From a virus, in IMG/VR virus record IMGVR_UViG_3300029448_000344, positions 1 to 27,004 of that record: a stretch of DNA of 27,004 nucleotides; one strand, written 5' to 3'. Both the position numbers and the translations under genes were made by a program. Of this stretch, positions 5,150 through 14,182 are shown in pieces; positions within the stretch are counted from its first letter, which is position 1, and every line of letters begins with the position of its first letter. The notes beneath the pieces were generated by a model that saw nothing but the letters and a program-made list of their open reading frames with translations, searched no databases and was not told the DNA's origin.

Positions 5150-8100
5150 TCGCATATCTCTTTCTAGTTCTAAATCTCTAATTAAGTCAGACTTAACTGT
5201 TATAGATAGATTTTCATCTTGATAGATTCTATCTCTACGCTTTCTCCAGTTATCTAAGTATCTTTCTATTGACCTTACTTGTCCTTTGACATTCAACACA
5301 CCCTGCATATTGCTTCTGTAAGCTGATAGTTCATCAAATCTTCTTTGTTTTTGTAGAGAGTTGATAGTTGCTACTGCCCTGTCAACCTCTCCTCTTAACT
5401 CATAAAACTGTTGCTGATAACCACCCGACTTATCTAAATCAAGTAATAGTCTATTAAAGACTGGCATTTTACTTAGTTGATAGTTGGAAGGTATTAGAGG
5501 ACTTCCTGTAGCTCCTCTAGTGATAGTATCTACAACACTTAATACATATCCACCAAGTGTTCCTGTATAACCTCTCATAACGTGCTCTATCTTTGCAGGA
5601 GATAAATTAAGAGCTTCACCCATTACTCTTGCAAACTCATTGGTAGTTGGTCTTGATTGTAATCCAGGTTCTTTTTTTTGTTGATAGTAGGGTACTATTT
5701 CTGTATCAGTAAAAGTATTTCTGTTATTTATTACTTCTGATATAGGTTTTAATAATTGTATTCCACCACCAGGTTGAAAGAATGGTATGTTAAAAGAAGT
5801 TTGAGCCTGTCTGCCAATAGATGTCATAGCTTCATCAACAGACTTTCTTGTAAAAGCATCATCTCCCATAGTCATATCAAATACTCTTTCTGGTATAGCT
5901 TTAAATAACATACCTACTTCAAATGGAATAGGTATCTTAACTGCATTGCCATTGCCTATAGGCATGACCCAGTTATCATCTCTTACTTCTCGTTTAAGAT
6001 TTTTGTATTCATCTGTATCACTTACCATCATGTAGTAAAGTGCCGTTAGACCTACAAGTAATCCTGCATTAAAGAATGTTCTTCTAAATATTCTTGATTG
6101 CACATCTTTTAGTGATTCTCCAATCTGTTGTTTTTCTACAGCAGAATATTGACCAGTTAATCCTCTATGTAATACATCAAGACCTTGTATTCTTGCATTT
6201 AAAAATGGTATTGCAGCAGTAATAATTCTAAATAATGAATCAGAACCACGCCTTCCAAAGTTAATTATTTCTTGTGCTTGATAAGCCGCTTCTGATTGTG
6301 CAACTGCTTCTGATAAGCCTTGTTCTTTTAACATTTTATAAACACCATCATAGACTGCTTTACGAGTTGCACCATCTGATTTAGTGGTAAGTGCTCCAAG
6401 ACCATCCCATAGCTTAAAGAAAGCACCTGTAGGAGACATACCATTATTTGGTGTGAGTCCTTGTTGTCGCATAGTTCTAGTAATAAATTGTTTTACACTA
6501 CCCTCATCAACAGAATAATCATAGCCACCAAGAACACCAAACTGTTCTAGTTCTTCCATGCTACCAAACATATTTTTAACTGAATCAATGATAGGCGTAT
6601 ATGGTGCACCACTTGTTACAGCAGAAGATAAGGTATCTCTTAAAATATTTATAACAACAAAACCTGGGTCTCTTGTAACTGTATCTCTAAGCAATCCTGC
6701 TGGTACTGCTAAAAATTTTCCTATGGCACCTGGAGCTACTCCTCCAACATTTTGTAAACTATAGACCAGTCTAGGGTCATCTACCTGATAGTGTTGCTTG
6801 TTACCATTTTCAAAGAAGAATAAGCTATCAGCTTTACCTGCGTCTTTTGCAGATATTTTTTGAGCTAGTCCCATTGTTTCTAAATCTCTAACTATTTTAT
6901 TCATTGCATCATTTTTTAATGCTGCTGTAAGAATAGATAATGAGTTTCTTGATATAGCTTCTATTGGGTCTGCATCAATAATTTCTTCTGAACCTTTTAT
7001 TTGTATATCTAATGGATTTCCTGGTAGTGAACCACCTGCAATTTTAGGTCCTTTAATGCCGCTATCATCAACCATTTGCCTATAGAAAGGATAATAAACA
7101 GAATGTTCTCTCCATAATGCAGATTGTTCTGCACTTAAAATACCTTTACTTTCTGCAAGTTTAATTAAAGCATTATTCCAATTTTGATAATTATTATAGA
7201 CTTCTAATATTTCAGGATGTTGTTGTTCTATTTGTTGTATAAGAACATAATCTTTAGGTTTAACTGGTGTATCTATTTCTCTACCACTTTCATCAAGATT
7301 TTTTGCTCTTTTTAACATAGCATAACTTTTAAAAGCAGCTTCTAAATTTAAGTTAGGATTAGAAAATAATGGTGCAAGTATTTGTATAAGACCACCTGTT
7401 TTACCTGTAAGATTACCATTAGCATCAACAAGTTCTAAAGGTATTGTTTTTACTAAAGATGCAACTCCATCTATTACATCAGTTGGTATTCCTCTTGTAA
7501 GCATACCTTGATATACACCTCTTGATTTATCAGACATTCTTACTGATTGTTCTGCACCTGCACTTGCAAACATATTAACAAGTGTTACTTGTTCTGCTGC
7601 TGCTATAGCTTCTTCTTCTGTAAATTCTTTTTTAGTTTTAGGATTTATTCTGCCTATATAAAATTCTTTAGTTTTACCAGCTAATAATGTTTTAGTAAGG
7701 GTATCGTATTGGTCAATATATCTTTGTCTAAACTCTTTAAAGAAATTTTTAATAGATGTAATAGGGTCTTTGACAATTTCTATTACTCTTGCACCCCAAG
7801 ATTGGTCAGGTAATATTTCTCCACCTGTTCTTTTAATAAACTCTTGTAGGTTATCTTGCAATCCATCAAGAGTAGGTCTTGAAAAATTAGGTATATCATC
7901 AGGTGCCTTAGCAGATAAGTCTTTATTAAAGTCTATAGCAATCTTTAAGGCTGTATCTGAGGCATTTAAATTGTAATAAGGTATTGAACCTCTAGGTGTT
8001 TGTTTAACTGTTTCTTCGGCTTCTGCTAAAGCTTCTCTTAACTGTATATTTTCTTGTATATTAGTACCTGTATCATCTCTTCTACCTCTACTAAATGTAG

Positions 8101-11100
8101 GTAAATCTGTATCAAATACTGATTCTTGAATAGGTTTTGTAAAATAACCTATATAGGGTAGAGCATCTTTATAGCGGTCAACTGGAGGAAAATAACCCAT
8201 ATTTTTATATGTATAAGGAATTTCTTTATTGTAATATTCATATACATCTGCTACTTTATAATCAGTATTCCAACCAGTTTCATCAGGTTTATTTAAAAGA
8301 AATCCAAATTCATTTTTACTTCCTCCAATAGATTCCATACTAACTATTTGAAAAGTCCATCCATCTTTTAGTGTTCCAATAATACTTGGATAATCTTTAT
8401 TTTCACGACCTATTGAATCAATAAAATAACCTCCTTTTATACTAGTTAAGATACCTTGATTTCTTTCAGGACCAAATACTCCAACATCTGGTGAAATATC
8501 ATTTTTTACTAATTCATTTTTTAATATAAGATTACCATCTTCATCTTCTAAAATATTATCATTTTCATCATATTGAATTTTTCGTTCTACTTTACCTTCA
8601 TATAAAGTTCCATTTTTGTCTAAAATAAATTTATTTTTTAAACGACCAACAGAAGGTTTATTTTCAATATCAGTAGCTATAGGTGTAGAAGTTGCTCTAC
8701 TAAATGTAGGTATATTTTGTGATGCTAAAAATCTTGCCATCCTAATATCATATTCAGATGCACTTGCAACTGTATCTTTTGTGCTTTCTAAAATATCAGG
8801 AGTAGTAGCAACTTGTACCGCATAATCTAATTTATCTTTAGTTTGGGCACTATCTCTATGTAAAGGTGCAATTTCTTTTAATTTATTTATTGGTAATTCA
8901 AAATTAAAAAATTCTTCAGTATATTCTATTCCTATATTAAATTTATTTTCATTTTTTAATGAAGTAACACCTTGTTCTTGTAAAGTTTGACCACTAGGAT
9001 TAGATATATTTTGTTCTGGATTACCTTCAGGAAAATGTATAAATACAGGAACAGTTCTACCACCACCTTGTTTTATTAATGCAACTCTATGTCTGCCTTC
9101 ATGGCTAATTACTTGACCATCATTTTTAATTTGTAAACTTGGCAATGAAGCATTTAATGCAGTATCTGCAATTTCTGGGTCAAATATAGCACTAGCTTTT
9201 CTTAAAGGACTTTTAACTCTAACACCAGCATCTGTAGTAAATTGTCTATTAAGAACTGTTGGACCTTCTTCCATTATGTCGTTTATATGTTCTTGGTCAA
9301 ATGTTGTAAGTTTTAAAAAATCATCAACATTCATTCTTGTAACATGAGTTAAAGGTATTTCTACTCCATTATAAAAACCAACTCTATTACTACTAAAATC
9401 TCTAATCTGTTGACGATTAAAGTCCATATATGGAGGTTGTGTTTCTGTAGCTGCTCTACTAAATGTAGGTAAATCTGTATCTTTGAGTTTTGCTAATGTT
9501 TCTCTTGGTCCTATACCTCTTGTAAAATAAACTGAAGTAGGGTCTACAATATCTCCATCATTAATTAATCCTTGAATTTTGTCTACAGCATCTTCTTTTG
9601 CTTCTTGTAAGTTTTTACTATACAAACCTATAGACTTAGAATCAGTATCCATATCAACTCTAGGGTCTGTAATAATCATAGAATAATTTTCACCTCCTAG
9701 ACCACCTGTATCTCTATATATTTCTACATCATATCCAAGTATTTTTCCTGCATTAATATTGCCTTCAATATATTCATCTTTTTTTATAGTAAATTTACCT
9801 ATAGGCTCTTCTGTTCTGCTAAATGTAGGTAAATCTCCAGCTCTTAACTCAGCTATTTTATTCTTTTGATTTTGTATTTCTTTTTTTAATCTATTAGCAG
9901 TAGATACTGCCATCTTTTCGCTATTTAATTGTGCTTCTTTAAACTCTATACCTGCTTCTAAATTAGATATTGTTCTTTTTCTTTTTTCATTAGCAAAGTA
10001 GGCATCATCTGATTCTCTACTAAATAAAGAAACTTCTTCAGCCACACCTCTACCACCAACATCCATACCTGCAAGAGGTACACCTTCAGCTTGTAAATCT
10101 AAAGCTACTCCAGCATTTTTAAGAAATGCAGATAATTCTGTATCAAGTTTTGCAGGTAATCCTAAAATATTTCTAATAGTTTCTACAAACTCATTCCATA
10201 TAGTTTTAGTAGCACCTGGTTTTGTTGGTATAGATTCTAATAGTTCTTGAAAGTTTCTATTTGTCAAACCAAATGTTAAAAACTCTGAAGAATCTGCTTT
10301 ACGATTTCCACTTTGTATTCCATTGATTTTATATTGTATAAAGTTTTTTTCAAAATTTCTTAAACCATTGCTTACTTCATTTTTAGTACGCAAATTACCA
10401 TTACTAAAATATACATTTACTAAATCTCTTCTTAAAGCAGGATTTAATGTAGTAGGTAAACTTGATATAAATTCATCAAAAGTTAAATTACCTTCATCAA
10501 TAGAGGTAGCACCTTCATTAAATTTAGACATCATATCTCTAACATGAGTTTCAACTCTTTTTCTTTGACTAGCTAAATCTTTATATGCTTTTTGTATTTT
10601 TTTATTATTAGATTTAGCACCACCTGATACATTTTCCATTTGTGCAATAGTAGCCTGATGTATACCTTCATGTAATAGTGTTTCAAAATTAACACCATTA
10701 GAATTATTTATATACTCAGCTACAAAATTTACTGCTTCTAAAGGAGGTGTTGCTTTTATTTCTGCTACAGCTTGTGGAATATCTTTACCAAATGCATCAT
10801 TTATACGCATTTCAAAATATGTTGGTCTAGGTAATACTGTATAACTTACTCTGCCTCTAAAACCTCTTGTTTTGTTTTTAGCTGAAGTTATTTCTAAAGG
10901 AAAGTCATAACCTAATTTTTTTAATGCAATTAAAGATTGATGAACTTTTGTAGCTATAATTTTATAATCTTTATTAGGTGCATTATCTTTTAACCATTTT
11001 ATCATTTTTACAGAATCACCTTTGGCACGACTTCTTGGATTAAACACACCTGCTTTTTTAAGACCATCTAAAATAAATTGTCTTTCTTCTGCTTTTTCTA

Positions 11101-14100
11101 CAAAACTCATTTCTCTTGCATTATAAATTTTATTTGGCACAGGACTTGTAGTAGGTGCAACAGGAGGAGTTGTAGGACCTGCTGGAGGCGTAGTAGTTGT
11201 AGGTGTAGGTTTTGGTATAGTTAAAGGTCTAATACCTGTAGGCTTTAGAGTTTGTCTTATTTCATCACCAGGAATTGGTGTTGGTCTAACTGCAGGTTCA
11301 TCTAATTGTGAAAAGTCTGTAGCAAAGTTAAATGATTGTAATCCCTTATCTCCAATCCTAGTAGTTCTTACTACACCTCTTTCTCTTCTGCCAATCCTGC
11401 CTGATTCAATATCATTAAATATTTCTGTAGCACTCTTATATCCTGAGCTACGCATAGCTTGACCCATAGATTTAAAGAACTCAATAATCTTATTGTAGAT
11501 ACCTTCTACTTTAGGAGGATTATTAACTAGTAAATCTTTCTTTCTAAATAGTTCTGCTATAGCTTCTTCATAAAGAAATTCTGTAGCTTCTGTATCTGTT
11601 CTTGCTCTTGCAGAAATATCTGAATAATCAAGTTTAGCTTGTTCAAAAAAAGTTTTATTTGTATTAGGGTCTTTTTGTTGTTCTACTTGTTTTTTTAAAT
11701 ATTGATATTCTGCTTCAGTAATTAAATCTTTTGCACGAAGAGCATGAATCATCTCATGGTCTAATACTTTATTAAGTCTTTCTTGTATCTCTACATCGGT
11801 AGCACTACCATCAGGATTTACTGCATTAAGAGATAAGAAAATAGTATCTGTATTTTTATCATATTCTCCTCTAGCTCTTTTACCAGTTTTAGGGTCTATT
11901 AATTGACTAGGGTCGTACTTTATTTCACCTTCTATTTGTCTTAATGTAGTAGTAGAGATTATGTCATCACTAATAACAATGCCAGTATCTTTAAGACCTC
12001 TTGCATTTAATATTTTTCTTACTTCTTGTGCAAATTTATTAGTCTTGCCTTGTTCTAAAGTCTCAGCATAATTAATAGTTTTAGGTATTACTTCTGCAGG
12101 TGGCAGTAATCTTTCTTGTTTTACTGTTTCTTGTTGTATTAATTCTGCAATAGATTCAGGAGGTAACTTACCTTCTGCAGTAAGTCTTGCACCAAACTCT
12201 TCTGGTGTTTCATTAAAACCTTCTGCTCTTCTAGCTATATCAAACTCAAAGTTATCTCTTATTTTATAGTTATTAGTGCCTTCTATTTTTTCTGCTCTAT
12301 TGCTATAAATTAAATCATCAAGGAATTGTTCATTCTGACCCATTTGTTTTAAGGATGCTTTATTAAAAGTCATGTTGTTGCTTTTTATATTAGCAACAAA
12401 TTCTGCCATATCTTGTGCAGAATAATCTCTTGGTCTAAAGTCTGGGAAAGTTGTTCTTGAATTGAACTTAGGAAGTGAATGAAGTTTAGCCAAAAATAAT
12501 TCTTTTTGACCTTGTTTCATATTTTTAAACTCAGGCGTACCTGTGTATTTTTCTGCTGCATATTGAACAGCAGGTGATTGAAAATTTAAATCTATATTTT
12601 TAGATTCAGCTATTTCTTTTATGTATTTAGCTGATGTATTTGGTTTATCTTTATCTGCAACAATAGAAGGCTCACCATTTTTTTCAGAAGCTTTAAATAC
12701 TCCTTGTGCATATGCAGATGTAAATTCATTAAATTGTTTAGGCGTTAGTAATTCTTTAGCTTTTGTCATAGATAATCTAGGATAACTACGAGAAGTTTTA
12801 CCTGGATTTTGTGCAACAAAACTATTTACTAAACCTCTAAGAATTACCTCTTGTTTAGAATCTTTAGGCACACTATTTATTAATTGTTGAATAGTTACAT
12901 CACTAGCTCTACTATCTTCTAAACTTTGTCCTATTTCATAAGCAGTAGAACTATTAATTAGTCCTAAGTTATATGTATCGTTATCTAGTTTTGATTTTAA
13001 TTTTTTATTATTAAAGTCTTTTGTTATCTTATCTCTTACTTTAATAGCTTCTATTTCTGTATCTTTTATATCAACCTGTGCAGGAGCTTCAGGATTAGTA
13101 ATATCAACAACGGCAAATTGTTCTTGTGGAGTCATTACTACTTCTACTGAAGGCTCTGTTGTTAGTTCTTCAGGTGCTATAAGTTGTGGAACTATAGTAG
13201 GTGGTATATCTTGTATTTCTTCAAGAGTGCCTTGTTCCATTGCAAGGTCAGCTTTTTTTGCATTTATTAATTGAGCTTTGGTTTCATCGGCTCTTAAATT
13301 ATCTTCTTCTAGTTGTTTATTTCTAACAGATTTTTTACCTGCCATACTAGATACAACTAAATCAGCAGCACCACCAATAATACCGCCAATAGTAAACTCT
13401 TCAAACATACTATCTGCTATAGGTAAGTCCTCACTATAAAGACCTCTAGCTGTTAAATCTTGTAATATACTTGCAGCTACTTCTTGTCCACCCTCAGCAG
13501 CTCCTGATTGCAATGCTGATACTAATTTTTCTTTAGCAGATAATGGTGCGTTCTTATGAACTTTGCCTAATATGTTAGCAATAGGTAATACCTCAGTTAT
13601 ACCTATAAGACCACCAAATAATTCAGCAGTAGTCTCAGTTAGACCACTTACATCTTCACCCATATCTCTAGCCATCTGTAGTCTATCGCCTTGTGCTGCT
13701 ATACCTGTGGGTATTGCTAAAGCTGTTGGTGCTGTAAATGTTGGTGATAGTATGCCCTTAGCTGCTCCTGGTGCTTTAGCTAGTGCTCTACCTACCATAC
13801 CTGCACCTAAGAATGGTCCAAATGAACCTATGCCTTCTCCTAGTTTTGTAGAAAACTTATCAGCATATGCAGGGTCTCCTGCTAATATAGAATCTTCTCT
13901 TAATCTATCTTGTAATCCTTCAAGACCTTTATATAAGTTACTGTCGTTGCCAATATCAAATAAACCAACAATACCTGTAGGCACATCTAAAGCTAATCCA
14001 GCAGCACCTCTTGGTATTGCTTTTACAAACTCACCTACTTGTCCTAATGCTGATGTTTGATTTATATCAATGCCATATTTATCTTTAACAACTTCAGCTA

Positions 14101-14176
14101 ATTGTAGTCTTATTTCGGGGTCTAAATTATCAGGAATTTTTATTTTTTTTCCTTCGCCAATATCATATTCAGCCAT
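5087..14176 (-). CDS. Giant polyvalent virion/DNA-ejection protein with two zincin motifs and LPD38-like C-terminal half
   Basis: This is a 3029-residue protein with AGGA ten bases before the ATG. The order is: Gly/Ala-rich N-terminal part with hydrophobic segments (about 60-280); first zincin-like motif HEMIH (807-811) after a GEYDKNTDTIFLS block; Pro/Thr-rich linker (about 985-1015); second zincin-like motif HEGIH (1169-1173). Then come modules bounded by FSR motifs with the Phe at 1385, 1452, 1572, 1825, 2028 and 2098. A ParB-like box, HEGRHRVALIK (1692-1702), lies between two of them. The last about 930 residues resemble the LPD38 domain of large polyvalent proteins, including RDPGFVVINILRDT (D2503) and a membrane-like segment at about 2702-2719. 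By position after two internal-virion-type genes it would be the analogue of T7 gp16, carried in the capsid and ejected into the cell. The metallopeptidase and ejection roles are inferred. Confidence 0.8.
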   Translation of the reverse strand: MAEYDIGEGKKIKIPDNLDPEIRLQLAEVVKDKYGIDINQTSALGQVGEFVKAIPRGAAGLALDVPTGIVGLFDIGNDSNLYKGLEGLQDRLREDSILAGDPAYADKFSTKLGEGIGSFGPFLGAGMVGRALAKAPGAAKGILSPTFTAPTALAIPTGIAAQGDRLQMARDMGEDVSGLTETTAELFGGLIGITEVLPIANILGKVHKNAPLSAKEKLVSALQSGAAEGGQEVAASILQDLTARGLYSEDLPIADSMFEEFTIGGIIGGAADLVVSSMAGKKSVRNKQLEEDNLRADETKAQLINAKKADLAMEQGTLEEIQDIPPTIVPQLIAPEELTTEPSVEVVMTPQEQFAVVDITNPEAPAQVDIKDTEIEAIKVRDKITKDFNNKKLKSKLDNDTYNLGLINSSTAYEIGQSLEDSRASDVTIQQLINSVPKDSKQEVILRGLVNSFVAQNPGKTSRSYPRLSMTKAKELLTPKQFNEFTSAYAQGVFKASEKNGEPSIVADKDKPNTSAKYIKEIAESKNIDLNFQSPAVQYAAEKYTGTPEFKNMKQGQKELFLAKLHSLPKFNSRTTFPDFRPRDYSAQDMAEFVANIKSNNMTFNKASLKQMGQNEQFLDDLIYSNRAEKIEGTNNYKIRDNFEFDIARRAEGFNETPEEFGARLTAEGKLPPESIAELIQQETVKQERLLPPAEVIPKTINYAETLEQGKTNKFAQEVRKILNARGLKDTGIVISDDIISTTTLRQIEGEIKYDPSQLIDPKTGKRARGEYDKNTDTIFLSLNAVNPDGSATDVEIQERLNKVLDHEMIHALRAKDLITEAEYQYLKKQVEQQKDPNTNKTFFEQAKLDYSDISARARTDTEATEFLYEEAIAELFRKKDLLVNNPPKVEGIYNKIIEFFKSMGQAMRSSGYKSATEIFNDIESGRIGRRERGVVRTTRIGDKGLQSFNFATDFSQLDEPAVRPTPIPGDEIRQTLKPTGIRPLTIPKPTPTTTTPPAGPTTPPVAPTTSPVPNKIYNAREMSFVEKAEERQFILDGLKKAGVFNPRSRAKGDSVKMIKWLKDNAPNKDYKIIATKVHQSLIALKKLGYDFPLEITSAKNKTRGFRGRVSYTVLPRPTYFEMRINDAFGKDIPQAVAEIKATPPLEAVNFVAEYINNSNGVNFETLLHEGIHQATIAQMENVSGGAKSNNKKIQKAYKDLASQRKRVETHVRDMMSKFNEGATSIDEGNLTFDEFISSLPTTLNPALRRDLVNVYFSNGNLRTKNEVSNGLRNFEKNFIQYKINGIQSGNRKADSSEFLTFGLTNRNFQELLESIPTKPGATKTIWNEFVETIRNILGLPAKLDTELSAFLKNAGVALDLQAEGVPLAGMDVGGRGVAEEVSLFSRESDDAYFANEKRKRTISNLEAGIEFKEAQLNSEKMAVSTANRLKKEIQNQKNKIAELRAGDLPTFSRTEEPIGKFTIKKDEYIEGNINAGKILGYDVEIYRDTGGLGGENYSMIITDPRVDMDTDSKSIGLYSKNLQEAKEDAVDKIQGLINDGDIVDPTSVYFTRGIGPRETLAKLKDTDLPTFSRAATETQPPYMDFNRQQIRDFSSNRVGFYNGVEIPLTHVTRMNVDDFLKLTTFDQEHINDIMEEGPTVLNRQFTTDAGVRVKSPLRKASAIFDPEIADTALNASLPSLQIKNDGQVISHEGRHRVALIKQGGGRTVPVFIHFPEGNPEQNISNPSGQTLQEQGVTSLKNENKFNIGIEYTEEFFNFELPINKLKEIAPLHRDSAQTKDKLDYAVQVATTPDILESTKDTVASASEYDIRMARFLASQNIPTFSRATSTPIATDIENKPSVGRLKNKFILDKNGTLYEGKVERKIQYDENDNILEDEDGNLILKNELVKNDISPDVGVFGPERNQGILTSIKGGYFIDSIGRENKDYPSIIGTLKDGWTFQIVSMESIGGSKNEFGFLLNKPDETGWNTDYKVADVYEYYNKEIPYTYKNMGYFPPVDRYKDALPYIGYFTKPIQESVFDTDLPTFSRGRRDDTGTNIQENIQLREALAEAEETVKQTPRGSIPYYNLNASDTALKIAIDFNKDLSAKAPDDIPNFSRPTLDGLQDNLQEFIKRTGGEILPDQSWGARVIEIVKDPITSIKNFFKEFRQRYIDQYDTLTKTLLAGKTKEFYIGRINPKTKKEFTEEEAIAAAEQVTLVNMFASAGAEQSVRMSDKSRGVYQGMLTRGIPTDVIDGVASLVKTIPLELVDANGNLTGKTGGLIQILAPLFSNPNLNLEAAFKSYAMLKRAKNLDESGREIDTPVKPKDYVLIQQIEQQHPEILEVYNNYQNWNNALIKLAESKGILSAEQSALWREHSVYYPFYRQMVDDSGIKGPKIAGGSLPGNPLDIQIKGSEEIIDADPIEAISRNSLSILTAALKNDAMNKIVRDLETMGLAQKISAKDAGKADSLFFFENGNKQHYQVDDPRLVYSLQNVGGVAPGAIGKFLAVPAGLLRDTVTRDPGFVVINILRDTLSSAVTSGAPYTPIIDSVKNMFGSMEELEQFGVLGGYDYSVDEGSVKQFITRTMRQQGLTPNNGMSPTGAFFKLWDGLGALTTKSDGATRKAVYDGVYKMLKEQGLSEAVAQSEAAYQAQEIINFGRRGSDSLFRIITAAIPFLNARIQGLDVLHRGLTGQYSAVEKQQIGESLKDVQSRIFRRTFFNAGLLVGLTALYYMMVSDTDEYKNLKREVRDDNWVMPIGNGNAVKIPIPFEVGMLFKAIPERVFDMTMGDDAFTRKSVDEAMTSIGRQAQTSFNIPFFQPGGGIQLLKPISEVINNRNTFTDTEIVPYYQQKKEPGLQSRPTTNEFARVMGEALNLSPAKIEHVMRGYTGTLGGYVLSVVDTITRGATGSPLIPSNYQLSKMPVFNRLLLDLDKSGGYQQQFYELRGEVDRAVATINSLQKQRRFDELSAYRSNMQGVLNVKGQVRSIERYLDNWRKRRDRIYQDENLSITVKSDLIRDLELERDMRLAMVPQLRKKANIPIFSLNL
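5116..5148. terminator. Weak imperfect hairpin at the meeting point of the two operons
   Basis: TAGCT (5116-5120) pairs with AGCTA (5144-5148). Inside it, TTCCT (5124-5128) pairs with AGGAA (5135-5139) around a six-base loop, with unpaired bases between the two stems. It is symmetric, so it would form on both transcripts. There is no adjacent T-run and the stem is weak. It is listed because it sits exactly where convergent transcription must end. Confidence 0.2.
8086..8113 (-). repeat. 28-bp exact repeat, copy A (codes for the DTDLPTFSR motif)
   Basis: These 28 bases are identical to 9454-9481 and encode the end of one module of the giant protein around F2028. Shorter matches occur at 8693-8712 (20 bases shared with the other copy) and around 9819-9836. 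The identity extends over synonymous positions, which suggests duplication or recombination between module boundaries rather than only selection on the peptide. Confidence 0.7.
9454..9481 (-). repeat. 28-bp exact repeat, copy B (codes for the DTDLPTFSR motif)
   Basis: Second copy of the 28-base repeat, encoding the motif around F1572 of the giant protein, 1368 bases from copy A and in the same reading frame. Confidence 0.7.
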
Positions 14177-14182
14177 AATTTA

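Noticed and set aside
5182-5196. Perfect 7+1+7 inverted repeat TTAAGTC-A-GACTTAA
   Set aside because: The one-base centre cannot form an RNA hairpin loop, and it lies within coding DNA of the giant protein. A chance palindrome in AT-rich sequence is more likely than an operator.
8086-9840. Repeated similar blocks considered as a CRISPR-like array
   Set aside because: Spacing is very uneven, the copies are in frame and encode the FSR peptide motif, and there is no cas gene. They are protein module boundaries.
10323-10547. Short + strand frames inside the giant gene (for example 6558-6764, 7770-7976, 8616-8825, 10323-10547)
   Set aside because: They have no ribosome sites or conserved motifs, and all lie opposite a continuous 3029-codon frame.
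13563-14060. 165-residue + strand frame opposite the start of the giant gene
   Set aside because: It is the mirror of an Ala/Gly/Ile-rich coding region, with Pro/Ser/Ala composition typical of antisense shadows, no ribosome site and no neighbours in that direction.
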